Of a stretch of DNA of 64,000 nucleotides, positions 1-10,063 are shown one piece after another. The DNA is taken from contig JAOTUY010000002.1 in NCBI GenBank assembly GCA_029863625.1, forward strand, positions 35,844-99,843. The letters are read 5' to 3'. This DNA is from Acidimicrobiia bacterium (GTDB taxonomy: Bacteria; Actinomycetota; Acidimicrobiia; Spongiisociales; UBA4744). The translations under genes and the position numbers were made by a program. Position 1 is the first letter of the stretch; every line of letters begins with the position of its first letter. Under the pieces are notes generated by a model. That model did no database searches and was not told the origin of the DNA. It saw nothing but the letters and a program-made list of their open reading frames with translations.

Positions 1-314
1 GCCACCGCCATCGTTGCTCCCCGCCTGTGCAGGGCATCCAGCGTATCGGTGGCATCCTCAAACGCCAGCAGATGCTGATCGAACAACCGGAAGGTCACTT
101 CGGATAGCTCATTCCAGAATGTGGCCTGGTCGGGCAACTCTCCTCGATCGGAGAAGTGGACGTGTGCATCTCGATCGGTGCGTCCGGTCAATAGGGCGAT
201 ATCTTCAGTGGTCAAGGCGATGTCATACTGTGCCAGTACCCGTCGCCACGCGCTCCAGGCCAGTTTTTCTGAATCCACGAGAACCCCATCGCAATCGAAC
301 ACGATGGGGCGCAT
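1..314 (-). CDS. HAD-family hydrolase (partial, runs off the left edge)
   Basis: Reverse-strand translation from ATG at 314: MRPIVFDCDGVLVDSEKLAWSAWRRVLAQYDIALTTEDIALLTGRTD...; DxDGVLVDSE motif I of HAD phosphatases. Its ATG overlaps the gatB stop (TGATG). Confidence 0.85.
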   Translation of the reverse strand, partial: MRPIVFDCDGVLVDSEKLAWSAWRRVLAQYDIALTTEDIALLTGRTDRDAHVHFSDRGELPDQATFWNELSEVTFRLFDQHLLAFEDATDTLDALHRRGATMAV

Positions 315-1762
315 CAGCCCCGGGCTTTCTCAGCCAAGATCGACGAAACAACTTTCGGGTCGGCCCGGCCGGCCGTGATCTGCATGACTTGTCCAACGAG
401 ATAGCCGATGATCTTGGCATCTCCGTCCCTGAGCCGTTGGTACTCCTCCGGGTGATCCGCCAGCACCTGGTCGATCTGGGTAGCCAGGGCGCCGGCATCG
501 GAAATCTGGATGAGATCCCGCGCCCGCGCCACTATCGCCGGACTCCCTTCACCCGCCAAAACGCCGACCAGAACCTGTTTGGCTGCGGTCGAAGACAGGT
601 CGCCTGCGGCGCACAGCCGCTCGAGTTCGAAGAGATGCTCGGCGGTCAGTGGAGTCTCACCCAGCTGGACCGATTCACGTCGCAGAAAGGCGGTAACTTC
701 GCCCGTCACCCAATTGGCGATGGTCTTGGGATCGGCCCCCGCCTCACAGGCGCCTTCGAAGATCCCGGCCAGCTCCAAGCCTCCCGACATGAGCACGGCG
801 ACTGAGGCAGGATCGAGGCCGAGGGACGCAAAGCGGGAACGTCGGGCGGCGGGCAATTCGGGCAAGCCCTGTCGAATCGCATCCCGCCGGGTGTCGGTGA
901 TCTCGATCGGTACGAGGTCTGGTTCCGGGAAGTACCGGTAGTCGGAGCTCTCTTCCTTGGACCGCATCCCGCCGGTGACTCCCGCACTCTCGTCCCAATG
1001 ACGCGTCTCCAGGTAAATCTGCTCTCCCGCCTCCAAAGCTGCCGTCTGGCGTTCGATCTCGTACGTGAGGGCGCGTTCGAGCGACCGGAACGAGTTCATA
1101 TTCTTCACCTCAACCTTGGTGCCCAATCGGCCGGTACCCTTGGGTCGCAAGGAGACGTTGGCGTCGAACCGCATACTTCCCTCTTCGAGCTTGGCGTCGG
1201 ACACGCCCAGGGCTAGAACGGTCGCCTGCACCTCCTGGGCATAGGCACGTGCCTGCTGGGGAGTGGCCAGATCGGGCTCGGTGACAATCTCCACCAGAGG
1301 TATCCCGGAACGATTGAAGTCGAGGAGCGAGTGATCGGCATCCTTGATCCGGCCGCCGCCGCCGATGTGGATCATCTTGCCGGTGTCTTCCTCCATGTGG
1401 ACCCGATTGATCCGCACGCGGGTGGATCGGCCGTCGGCCTCGATTTCGAGCATCCCGGCCGAACAGACGGGAACGTCAAACTGGGAGATCTGGTAGTTCT
1501 TCGGCTGGTCGGCGTAGAAGTAGTTCTTCCGGTGGAATTGGGATCGGTGCGCGATCTCGCATTCGAGTGCCAGCCCGATCATCACGATCCACTCGATAGC
1601 TTTTTCGTTCGGAACCGGCAGGGCGCCGGGGAGACCGAGACAAACCGGGCACACATTGGTGTTGGGGTCTGCACCGAAGTGGGCAGGACACCCGCAGAAC
1701 ATCTTCGAATCGGTGGCCAACTCGACATGGGTCTCGATTCCGATGACGGCCTCATACTCCAT
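314..1762 (-). CDS. gatB: Asp-tRNA(Asn)/Glu-tRNA(Gln) amidotransferase subunit B
   Basis: MEYEAVIGIETHVELATDSKMFCGCPAHFGADPNTNVCPVCLGLPGALPVPN..., classic GatB N-terminus; operon with gatA/gatC. Confidence 0.97.
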   Translation of the reverse strand: MEYEAVIGIETHVELATDSKMFCGCPAHFGADPNTNVCPVCLGLPGALPVPNEKAIEWIVMIGLALECEIAHRSQFHRKNYFYADQPKNYQISQFDVPVCSAGMLEIEADGRSTRVRINRVHMEEDTGKMIHIGGGGRIKDADHSLLDFNRSGIPLVEIVTEPDLATPQQARAYAQEVQATVLALGVSDAKLEEGSMRFDANVSLRPKGTGRLGTKVEVKNMNSFRSLERALTYEIERQTAALEAGEQIYLETRHWDESAGVTGGMRSKEESSDYRYFPEPDLVPIEITDTRRDAIRQGLPELPAARRSRFASLGLDPASVAVLMSGGLELAGIFEGACEAGADPKTIANWVTGEVTAFLRRESVQLGETPLTAEHLFELERLCAAGDLSSTAAKQVLVGVLAGEGSPAIVARARDLIQISDAGALATQIDQVLADHPEEYQRLRDGDAKIIGYLVGQVMQITAGRADPKVVSSILAEKARG

Positions 1763-3233
1763 GGTCGGCCTCCACCAGGGGCGGTCGCCGGTCGTTCCAC
1801 CCGGACGCCCGCTCGACCTCGGCCGCCACTCTGAAGAGGACTTCCTCACCAAGCGCAGGCGCCATGATCTGAAAGCCGATCGGCAGGCTTGCTACGTCGA
1901 GCGCCACGGGAACTGAAATGCTCGGAGCCCCGGCCAGATTGGACGGGATGGTGCATACGTCGACCAGGTACATCGACAAAGGATCCTCGGTGCGGGAACC
2001 CAACTCGAAAGCCGTCATAGGACTCGTCGGGGAAACGAGCACATCGACACCTTCGTAGGCCTTCGTGAAGTCTTGAATAACGAGGGTCCGCACCTTCTGG
2101 GCTTGTCCATAGAACGCGTCGTAGTAACCGGCCGAGAGGGCGTACGTTCCGAGCAGAATCCTTCTCGTCACCTCCGGCCCGAACCCGGCCGCCCGTGTCC
2201 TAGCCGTCATCTCTTCCACGGTCGCGCCCTCGACCCGCAATCCGTAGCGAACGCCGTCGAACCGGGCCAAATTGGCCGAACACTCGGCGGGGGCGATGAG
2301 GTAGTAGGCCGAAAGCGCGTACTCCATCGACGGCAATGAAACCTCGCTGATCGTGGCCCCGGCCTCGGCGAGCGAGTCAACGACCGAGCGGCAAGCAGAC
2401 AAGACATCGGGACTGATGCCTTCCCCGGCCAGCTCCGTCACCACCCCGACTCGAAGGCCCGCAACTCCCCGTTCAAGCGAAGACCGGTACTGTGGGTACT
2501 CGCCCCGGTACGAGGTCGCATCGAGCGGGTCGTGTCCGGCGATCACCTCGAGCGTGGTGACCGCATCCTCAACCGTCCGAGAAATCGGTCCGATCTGATC
2601 GAGGCTGGAGGCAAAGGCGATCAAGCCGTAACGGGACACCAACCCGTAGGTCGGCTTCATCCCGACCACGCCACACAACGCGGCCGGCTGCCGAATCGAT
2701 CCTCCGGTATCCGAGCCAAGCGCAATCATGGCCGAGCCTGCCGCGACTGCGGCGGCCGAACCACCCGACGATCCCCCCGGAACCCGTCCGGTGTCCCATG
2801 GGTTGGCCGAGGGGCCATACCCGGAGTTTTCGGTGGACGATCCCATGGCGAATTCGTCGAGGTTGGTCTTCCCAACGATCACTGCTCCTGCCCTCTTCAA
2901 GGCGGTCACCGCGGTGGCGTCGTAGGGAGGGATGTACCCGGCGAGAATCTGCGAACCGGCGGTCGTCTCCACACCGGCCGTAACCATGTTGTCTTTGACG
3001 GCAACCGGGATACCGTGGAGTGGACCGGTGGTTTCTCCCCGGGCCAGTACTTCATCGGCTGCATCCGCCGCCGCGCGGGCCCTTTCGTGGTCGATGGTCA
3101 GAAACGCATGGAGCTCCGCTTCGGTCAGCAGAGCCCGGTCCAGCGTCGCTTGAAGCAACTCCCGCGCACTCAACGCACCGGCCCGGAGCGCCGCAGCCGC
3201 CTCGGCCAGCGTGAGGTCGGCCGGCGAGCTCAC
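1752..3233 (-). CDS. gatA: Asp-tRNA(Asn)/Glu-tRNA(Gln) amidotransferase subunit A
   Basis: Amidase signature GGSSGGSAAAVAAGSAMIALGSDTGGSIRQPAALCGVVGMKPTYG; adjacent to gatB/gatC. Confidence 0.97.
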   Translation of the reverse strand: MSSPADLTLAEAAAALRAGALSARELLQATLDRALLTEAELHAFLTIDHERARAAADAADEVLARGETTGPLHGIPVAVKDNMVTAGVETTAGSQILAGYIPPYDATAVTALKRAGAVIVGKTNLDEFAMGSSTENSGYGPSANPWDTGRVPGGSSGGSAAAVAAGSAMIALGSDTGGSIRQPAALCGVVGMKPTYGLVSRYGLIAFASSLDQIGPISRTVEDAVTTLEVIAGHDPLDATSYRGEYPQYRSSLERGVAGLRVGVVTELAGEGISPDVLSACRSVVDSLAEAGATISEVSLPSMEYALSAYYLIAPAECSANLARFDGVRYGLRVEGATVEEMTARTRAAGFGPEVTRRILLGTYALSAGYYDAFYGQAQKVRTLVIQDFTKAYEGVDVLVSPTSPMTAFELGSRTEDPLSMYLVDVCTIPSNLAGAPSISVPVALDVASLPIGFQIMAPALGEEVLFRVAAEVERASGWNDRRPPLVEADHGV

Positions 3234-3520
3234 TCTGCCTCCAGCGTCGGTGGTACCCGAAAATACCCCTCTTCGGACTCAGGAGCCTGAGACAAGGCCG
3301 TCTCTCTCTCAATAGGTGGTATCACCTGATCCGGGCGAAACGAATTGACCATCGGCAAAGGATGGGAAGTCGGTTCAATTCCATCAGTCGGCAGCTCCTG
3401 AACGAGGGCGGCGTGCTCGAGGATTCCTCCCAGTTGTCGCCCGATCCGCTCGAGCTCTTCTTCCGACAGCTCGATCCGCGCCAGGCGCGCTACATAAGCG
3501 ATGTCGATATCGATGGCCAT
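3230..3520 (-). CDS. gatC: Asp-tRNA(Asn)/Glu-tRNA(Gln) amidotransferase subunit C
   Basis: MAIDIDIAYVARLARIELSEEELERIGRQLGGILEHAALVQELPTDGIEPTSHP; start trimmed to the ATG 6 nt downstream of a TACAAT -10. Confidence 0.95.
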   Translation of the reverse strand: MAIDIDIAYVARLARIELSEEELERIGRQLGGILEHAALVQELPTDGIEPTSHPLPMVNSFRPDQVIPPIERETALSQAPESEEGYFRVPPTLEAE

Positions 3521-3614
3521 GCGCCGATTGTAGATGGGCCCCGAACGAACCCTGAACGCCATGATGCGGGCCGCTCGTCCGATGTTCCGGCCTTGACGGG
3601 CATAATGTCCTCTC

Positions 3615-3923
3615 ATGCACCGTCCCACGCTCGGGGTTATTTCGCTCGTCCTGATCATCGGTGGCGCGATCGTCATGCTGCGACCGATCGACGGGGACTC
3701 CTACCTCGGCGCCATCAGCGTTCGCTCGGGACTGGTTCTCGGTTCCATCTGGGTGGCGCTCCCCAACATCCGTAAAGCACCCAGCTGGTTGTTGTCCTCG
3801 GTCGGGCTGCTGGCCATTGTGCTCATCGTGCGCCCCCGTCTCTTGCTCTATGCCCTGCCGGTGGCGGCAGTGGTCGCCTTCTTCGGTGCAACCGCCGGAG
3901 GGCCGGGGCGCAGCGGTACGTAG
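3615..3923 (+). CDS. small membrane protein
   Basis: 102 aa with several hydrophobic helices (LGVISLVLIIGGAIVML; WLLSSVGLLAIVLIV; LLLYALPVAAVVAFFGA). Confidence 0.6.
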   Translation: MHRPTLGVISLVLIIGGAIVMLRPIDGDSYLGAISVRSGLVLGSIWVALPNIRKAPSWLLSSVGLLAIVLIVRPRLLLYALPVAAVVAFFGATAGGPGRSGT

Positions 3924-4289
3924 GCAAGAAGCGTTCCTCAACGTTTCTACCGAGACGGTATCTTTGAGTCATCGGTGTGATGCTTGCCGCGCGTCGGGCG
4001 ACCACGCTCGGGGCACCCCGTCGCGATCACGGTCTGACCCCCGCGGGGGTCTCGGCTTGGGTTCGTTTCAGTGTCCGGTATGGACCGGCCCCGTCTTCGG
4101 GGTGGTCTGCGCGATCGTCCGTGGTGGACGACTCACACCGACTAGAGGACCGCCTGAGGGGTTCTTCTTCGAAAACCAAGCACGGCCTAGAGACTGCTTC
4201 GTCGCGGGAGCTGTGCCAACCGGGAACCGCCACGTCGAACTCGGGTCGGATCGGTGGTGGTGCGCCTGTATCTGCGGCCCGGTCGATCT

Positions 4290-6464
4290 TCAGCCGGATG
4301 CTCGAGGCAGGGTGAGAGCGAAGATGCTATCGCCGGCCTCACGAAAGTAGGTCAGGTCTCCGTCCATGAGCCGGGCGAGTTGACGGGAGATGGTGAGCCC
4401 GAGCCCCATGGATGCGGTCAAGCCGGGAGCGTTGTGGGCTCGACGGTATGGCTCGAAGATGGTCTCTTGGTCCTCGGTGGACACGCCGGTCCCGTTGTCG
4501 GCAACCGCCACTCGCCCAGTCGAATGATCGCTGCTCACCGAAACGCGAATCCGTTCCCCTCCGTAGCGGAAGGCATTCGAGACCAGATTTCGTAGGATCT
4601 GACGGACCCGCACAGGGTCGCCGACGGTATGGACGGATGGGCCGATGAATTCGATTCTTCCCGCGGCGTCCGCCCCCCAGCCTTCCAGGACTTGTGCCGC
4701 CTGGGCGCGCAGGTCGACCGGGACTCGGGAGACCGTCAGGGTTCCGGCTTCGGCCTTGGCCGCCACCAAGAGGTCGTCAACGATGTTGGTGAGGTCGACC
4801 CCCTCGTCGGCGATCATTCGAATCATTTCGGCTCGTTCCTCCGATGGAAGATCGGATCCCCCGTCCCTGAGAACCTGCGCGAACCCAACGACCGCCGTTA
4901 GCGGCGTACGGAGTTCGTGAGCGATCGTTGCGACGAATTCGTCTTTGGAGCGCAGCGTTTCCCTGAGTTGTGCCTCGGCCTCCTGCTGTCGCTGGCGGGC
5001 GCGTAGAGCTCCGATTCCGTAAGCAAGGTCATCGGCGAACCGTTTGAGAATCCCGATCTCGCGCTCATCAAAGGCCGCCACTTCGGCTGCGTACACGGCG
5101 AGTACCCCCAGGACCTCGTTGCTGTGGATGAGGGGCACGCTGATCACCGACTTGTAACCGCGCTTCAGAGCCCGCTCCCGCCATAATTCGAAGCCGGGAT
5201 CCATGGCGACGTTCTGCACGGCTACCGGACTTCGCATCCTGACCGCCGTGCCGGAAGGCCCGGCGCCGTGCTCGTTGTCTGCCCACGAGGCGGTCAAGCC
5301 AGCCATGTATCCTTCGTCCAGCCCCCACTGGGCGATCGGTCGAATCGACCTCTCTTTGTCGTGCATGGCAACCCCAACCCAGGCCATCCGGTACCCGCCG
5401 GATTCGACGACGATCCTGCACACATCTCGTAGCAGAGCGTCCTCATCCTCGGCGCGCACCAGTGCGTCGTTGCATTCCGTGACCGCCTGGAGCATCCGGT
5501 TGGTGCGCTGCAGCTCCATGCCAACCTGCTGGCGTCGCAGCGCATTAGCGAAGAAATCCTGGAGAACCATGAAGGTGGAGATCTCATCGGCCGGCCAGCG
5601 CATCGCCTGCGAATGCACGGCTTCAAACCCGATGAGCCCGACGACGCGCCCGCCCGCGATCATGGGCACGTTGACGACCGATCGGATGCCTTGTCGGCGG
5701 AACCGGTCTTGCTCGACACGAGCCTCGGGCGGGAGATCATCGACCGAGGGGATCTGCACCACTCGCCCCTGGTCGATCTGCGCGGATATCCACGGAAAGG
5801 TGGCGAGCGGAATGTCCCGGTACATGTCGATTCGGGACTCGGTTCCGGGGGAGCACCACTCATAGGTGTTGCTCATGGTCGTCCCGTTCTCCGACTTCTC
5901 GAAGATGTAGCTTCTGTCGGCCTGGGCGAACTCGCACAGGTCGGCCAACGACTGGTGGATCTGCTGGTCGATCTCCTCCAACGTGGGAGCGTTGAGGCGT
6001 CCCAGGATGCTTACCACCACCGCATCGAGGGCCAGCCTCCGCTCCAGATTCTCCTGGGTGGCGACCCGGTCGGTTACCTCGCGGATCACCATCAAGACGT
6101 AGGTCGTCCCGCCCGTTTCGAACCGACCGACGGCGGCGTCGATCGGGACCTCGTTCCCGTTTGCGGTCAGCCCGTAGACCTCCAACTCGGGGGCCGTTGG
6201 CGCGCCCCCTTCCAGAAGCGCTCGCCGGTGGGCAAGGTACTCCTTGCGGAACCGTTCGGCCAAGAGCTGCTCCATCGACATCCCGCGCATGTCGGAGGGC
6301 CGGAAGGAGAACAGCAGCCCGGCGCAGGTGTTGGCCCGAACGATGATGCCCCTGGTGTCGGTAGCGATCATCGCGTCGGGTGCCGACTCGAACAGCCCGT
6401 CGAAGACCACTCTGGATTGGTCTGGCACGGAAAGCAAAGAGCGGGACTGGGCTGGCGCCATCAC
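4290..6464 (-). CDS. sensor histidine kinase (PAS, GAF domains, HisKA, HATPase_c)
   Basis: H-box FVATIAHELRTPLTAVVGF, N-box NLVSNAFRYGG, G-box VADNGTGVS; N-terminal PAS-like domain and two GAF-like segments. No adjacent response regulator. Confidence 0.93.
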   Translation of the reverse strand: MMAPAQSRSLLSVPDQSRVVFDGLFESAPDAMIATDTRGIIVRANTCAGLLFSFRPSDMRGMSMEQLLAERFRKEYLAHRRALLEGGAPTAPELEVYGLTANGNEVPIDAAVGRFETGGTTYVLMVIREVTDRVATQENLERRLALDAVVVSILGRLNAPTLEEIDQQIHQSLADLCEFAQADRSYIFEKSENGTTMSNTYEWCSPGTESRIDMYRDIPLATFPWISAQIDQGRVVQIPSVDDLPPEARVEQDRFRRQGIRSVVNVPMIAGGRVVGLIGFEAVHSQAMRWPADEISTFMVLQDFFANALRRQQVGMELQRTNRMLQAVTECNDALVRAEDEDALLRDVCRIVVESGGYRMAWVGVAMHDKERSIRPIAQWGLDEGYMAGLTASWADNEHGAGPSGTAVRMRSPVAVQNVAMDPGFELWRERALKRGYKSVISVPLIHSNEVLGVLAVYAAEVAAFDEREIGILKRFADDLAYGIGALRARQRQQEAEAQLRETLRSKDEFVATIAHELRTPLTAVVGFAQVLRDGGSDLPSEERAEMIRMIADEGVDLTNIVDDLLVAAKAEAGTLTVSRVPVDLRAQAAQVLEGWGADAAGRIEFIGPSVHTVGDPVRVRQILRNLVSNAFRYGGERIRVSVSSDHSTGRVAVADNGTGVSTEDQETIFEPYRRAHNAPGLTASMGLGLTISRQLARLMDGDLTYFREAGDSIFALTLPRASG

Positions 6465-6687
6465 AGATCATCGGCCTCCCGGGCTATCACCTTGACGCCC
6501 GATGGGGTTGCATTCCATGAGGAGTATTCGCCGGCACATCGCTACCTGACATCCTCACCAGGCTGGAAACTGCTCTCGCCGGTTTCCGGTTCAGAGCACT
6601 CCTACCTCTTGAAGCTCACCTGCGCGACCACGAAAGGAGGCGCTCCGATCGATGCCTCCGCCCAGCGACCAGCCACCCGCCGGTCAA

Positions 6688-7386
6688 TCAGCCCAAATCA
6701 ACCTCGACGAGGAGCCCGCTGTGGTCCGAACCGGGAATCGTCACCCGCCGGGTATCGAGCGGACGGAGACCTTCGACGAACACGTGATCGATACGCAGCA
6801 GCCGCGGCATCGAAGGGGTGGGGCCCCAGGTTCGAACCGGTCGTCCTCCACGCTCCTTCGTCACCAGTACCGCGGCGTCATCGAGGCGGGCCGCGAGACG
6901 CCGGTAGACCGGCCAGGCGGGCGAAGCGTTGAAGTCACCGGCCACCAGCCGGGACCCAGGAGAGCCGAGGTGCGCCAACAGGACACCCAGTTGCCGACCG
7001 CGCGATCGTACCGATTGCCAGGGAGGCCACATGATCGGGTTCGCCATGTGGATGTTGATGATCTCGAGTGAACCCGGCCATTCGGGTGGCTCGAGTCTGG
7101 CTATCAATCCATCCCGAAAGGTCATGGGCAGCCGTTCCATCTCAGCCGGCGCCTTCAGAGCCAACCCTCGCCCATCATGACCCTCTTCGGGGACCAGCAT
7201 CCCATAGGGCAGGACCCCGCCCAGCACCTCAGCAGCTGCGAAGCTCAACTCCTGGACTACGGCTACGTCGAGGTCGAGATCCTTTAAAAGCTCTCGGAAC
7301 CCCCCAACATCGAGACGTTCCGCATAGAGATTGGCGGTCAGGATGCGCAAGGTCCGACCGGGTCGGTGGAGTTCATTCATGGCCAT
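6688..7386 (-). CDS. endonuclease/exonuclease/phosphatase family protein
   Basis: LRILTANLYAERL... VVQELSF... LVAGDFNASPAWPVYRRL... RIDHVFV... SDHSGLLVEV, EEP superfamily motifs. Confidence 0.85.
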   Translation of the reverse strand: MAMNELHRPGRTLRILTANLYAERLDVGGFRELLKDLDLDVAVVQELSFAAAEVLGGVLPYGMLVPEEGHDGRGLALKAPAEMERLPMTFRDGLIARLEPPEWPGSLEIINIHMANPIMWPPWQSVRSRGRQLGVLLAHLGSPGSRLVAGDFNASPAWPVYRRLAARLDDAAVLVTKERGGRPVRTWGPTPSMPRLLRIDHVFVEGLRPLDTRRVTIPGSDHSGLLVEVDLG

Positions 7387-7401
7387 CGCACCGACTGCCC
7401 C

Positions 7402-8034
7402 CTACCGCAACTCCATCTCGACCAGTAGTTGCTCGACGCGTCGCCCGATTTCGTCCCGGACCATCCGTACCTCTTCCAGAGAAGCGTCGTGCGGATCGGC
7501 CAGCTCCCAGTCCACGTAGCGCTTGTTTGGGAAGTACGGGCAAACGTCCCCACAACCCATCGTGACAACTACATCGGAAGCCTGAACAATCTCGTTGGTG
7601 AAAGACACCGGGAAGGCTTCCGAGATGTCGATGCCGACCTCGGCCATTGCCTCCATGGCTCGAGGATTGACGGCTTCCGCTGGGACGGAACCTCCCGAGA
7701 ACACGAGCAAGCGATCGCCTCCCAAGTGTCTAGCCCAACCGGCCGCCATCTGCGAACGCCCGGCGTTGTGGACGCACACGAAGATGACGGAGGGAACCCC
7801 GGCCAGCAACGTGCCCTCAACCTTGCCCTGGGCCCGCAGGCGGTCCCTGGAGAACTGTTCGACCTCATCCGGGCGGAGCGGGCCGGAGCGGATCTCCTCC
7901 AGCAGGTCAATCGAGCTGGCAGCCATCCGGTCGATATCAGCCGGCCCAAAGACCGTGTCAAACTCCGCGCGAAGGTTCTCGACGACCAGGTCGATTTCTT
8001 CCGGCGAGATAACTATCGGCTGCTGAGACTCCAT
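7402..8034 (-). CDS. arsenate reductase / low-MW protein tyrosine phosphatase family with N-terminal helical domain
   Basis: FVCVHNAGRSQMAAGWARHLGG P-loop and MGCGDVCPYFPNKRYVDWELADP distal cysteines. Confidence 0.88.
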   Translation of the reverse strand: MESQQPIVISPEEIDLVVENLRAEFDTVFGPADIDRMAASSIDLLEEIRSGPLRPDEVEQFSRDRLRAQGKVEGTLLAGVPSVIFVCVHNAGRSQMAAGWARHLGGDRLLVFSGGSVPAEAVNPRAMEAMAEVGIDISEAFPVSFTNEIVQASDVVVTMGCGDVCPYFPNKRYVDWELADPHDASLEEVRMVRDEIGRRVEQLLVEMELR

Positions 8035-8095
8035 GCCGCCCTGCGGGTTGCGAGCCCCTACGGTAGCTTTGAGACGTACCTGTGAGGAGTGAAGC

Positions 8096-10063
8096 TTGAA
8101 GCTCATTTTTGCGGCTCATTGCCACCAACCGCTCGGCAACGTGGACGACGTCGCCCAGGATGCGTGCGATCGAGCGTATTTGCCGTTCCTGGAGGTATTG
8201 GCCGCTCATCCGGATATCCGGATCAACCTGCATTATTCGGGTTCGCTATTGGAATGGCTCGACAAAAACCGGCCGGATGTCCTCGAGGCTCTCACTTCCC
8301 ACGCGAATCAGATCGAGTGGATGGGCGGAGCTTTCTACGATCCCATCCTCCCTTCGATCCCTACCAAAGATGCCCTGGCCCACATTGCCCTTCTTACGGC
8401 ATTCTTGAAGGATCGCTTCGATCGCGCTCCGCGCGGCCTATGGCTCGCCGAACGAGTGTGGGATCCGAGTCTTCCCTCGCTCCTCCGCGAGGCCGGAATG
8501 GAATACACGCTCCTCGACGATTTCGCGTTTCAGCACGCCGGATACCCACCCGACAGTCTGGGCGGCAGCTTCATCACCGACCACCTGGGCAACACACTGA
8601 CGATCTTCCCCATCGCCCAGGATCTCCGTAATGCGGTCCCCGGTGCTGATCCGAAGGATGTGGTGGCGTTGCTCCGCGATCGCCATGACCAGGACCAGGA
8701 TGCCCTTGCGGTTATCGCCGACGACGGAGAGAAGTTCGGATTATGGCCGAACAGTCCGGCCCGGGTGTACGCGCCGGGGAACTGGCTCGATGGGTTCTTC
8801 ACTCTGGTCGAGTCTGCGGATTGGCTCGAGACGACCACCTTCGAGAGTTACCTCGACGATCATCCTACCGACCGGCAGGTGGCAATCCCACCGGCCTCGT
8901 ATCGCGAAATGAGCGAGTGGTCGCTCTCGGCCGAAACGGTACGTGGGGCAACCGGGCCGGGATCCAGGGAGGGCGAGCCCACAGACTGGGTTCGTATGGA
9001 GGCCTTCCTGCGAGGTGGGTGGTGGCCAAACTTCCTGATCAAGTACCCAGAGGCGGCGATGTTGTACAGGAAGATGCTCCGCGTCTCTACACATGTGGCG
9101 AGCACAAAAGGGGCCGAGGAGGCACATCGGGAGCTACTCAAGGCCCAAGGCAACGATCCCTACCGGCACGGTGTGTCGGGCGGGCTGTACTCCCCGCACT
9201 TGCGGGCCGTAGCCAACCGTCACCTCATCACCGCTCAAACGATGATCGATGCCAATCACCATCGTGGCCGCGCCTGGGCCTATCTGCGCCACCTCGACTG
9301 GGATGCCGACGGACGAGAGGAAATCGAAGTTGAGCTGCCCGACCAATCCTGGGTCGTCGACCCTGCCGAGGGGGGATGTCTTTTGTATTTCGACGACAAA
9401 CCGTCCCGATGGTCGATCAGTGACGTCGTCGCTCGCACGCACGAGCCGTACCACGTCGATCTGGCAGATACGCCGGTCTATGACCGCCGCCCCCGTCGCT
9501 GGTTGGTCGATCATCTTCTTCCGGAGACCACGACCGTCGTTTCATTTTCTGCCGAGACCTATGAGGAACTCCTGCCTCTGGGAGATACTGCATACGCCGT
9601 CGAGGAGGCAACTGAGGGTCGAGGATCGGCACAGATCGTAATGACGGCCCTGGAGGGAAAGGTTCACAAGACGATCGAAGGCGAAGACCGCCGGTTGCAG
9701 ATCGGCTACCAGGTTGCGGGCCTCTCCGGTGGCCGCTTCGGACCGGAACTGCCGGTATCGGTGTGGGAAGGTGCCGGGGAGATAAGGGTTGACGGAGGCA
9801 AATGGCAGAAAGTCGACCAACCGCTCGCCATGTCCGGACACCGATTCCGGTTGCGTCACAGCGGGATTGAGACGTATCTGCTGGTTGTGCTCCGTCAGCC
9901 GGGATCGATGTTCTCAGTACCGATCCGCACCGTCGTGAGAAGAGATGCGGGCCTTACCTCGATTCTGCAGGGAGTCGTGTTGTGGCCCCACTGGTCAACG
10001 AGCGGCGATGGGAACTACGAGATGACGATTGAAGTCGGCGAAGCGGCCCGGGAGACAACATGA
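8096..10063 (+). CDS. glycoside hydrolase family 57 alpha-amylase / 4-alpha-glucanotransferase with DUF1926-like C-terminus
   Basis: KLIFAAHCHQPLGN start, GLWLAERVWDPSLP and ADDGEKFGLWP GH57 motifs; TTG start; 4-nt overlap with glgA. Confidence 0.88.
   Translation: MKLIFAAHCHQPLGNVDDVAQDACDRAYLPFLEVLAAHPDIRINLHYSGSLLEWLDKNRPDVLEALTSHANQIEWMGGAFYDPILPSIPTKDALAHIALLTAFLKDRFDRAPRGLWLAERVWDPSLPSLLREAGMEYTLLDDFAFQHAGYPPDSLGGSFITDHLGNTLTIFPIAQDLRNAVPGADPKDVVALLRDRHDQDQDALAVIADDGEKFGLWPNSPARVYAPGNWLDGFFTLVESADWLETTTFESYLDDHPTDRQVAIPPASYREMSEWSLSAETVRGATGPGSREGEPTDWVRMEAFLRGGWWPNFLIKYPEAAMLYRKMLRVSTHVASTKGAEEAHRELLKAQGNDPYRHGVSGGLYSPHLRAVANRHLITAQTMIDANHHRGRAWAYLRHLDWDADGREEIEVELPDQSWVVDPAEGGCLLYFDDKPSRWSISDVVARTHEPYHVDLADTPVYDRRPRRWLVDHLLPETTTVVSFSAETYEELLPLGDTAYAVEEATEGRGSAQIVMTALEGKVHKTIEGEDRRLQIGYQVAGLSGGRFGPELPVSVWEGAGEIRVDGGKWQKVDQPLAMSGHRFRLRHSGIETYLLVVLRQPGSMFSVPIRTVVRRDAGLTSILQGVVLWPHWSTSGDGNYEMTIEVGEAARETT

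Noticed and set aside
4027-4233. 68-aa minus-strand ORF between the 3615 gene and the histidine kinase
   Set aside because: Region is rich in palindromes (e.g. GACCCCCGCGGGGGTC at 4036-4051) consistent with terminators; no protein-like features.
5613-6932. 439-aa plus-strand ORF
   Set aside because: Antisense to the histidine kinase; low-complexity composition typical of shadow ORFs in high-GC DNA, no recognisable domain.
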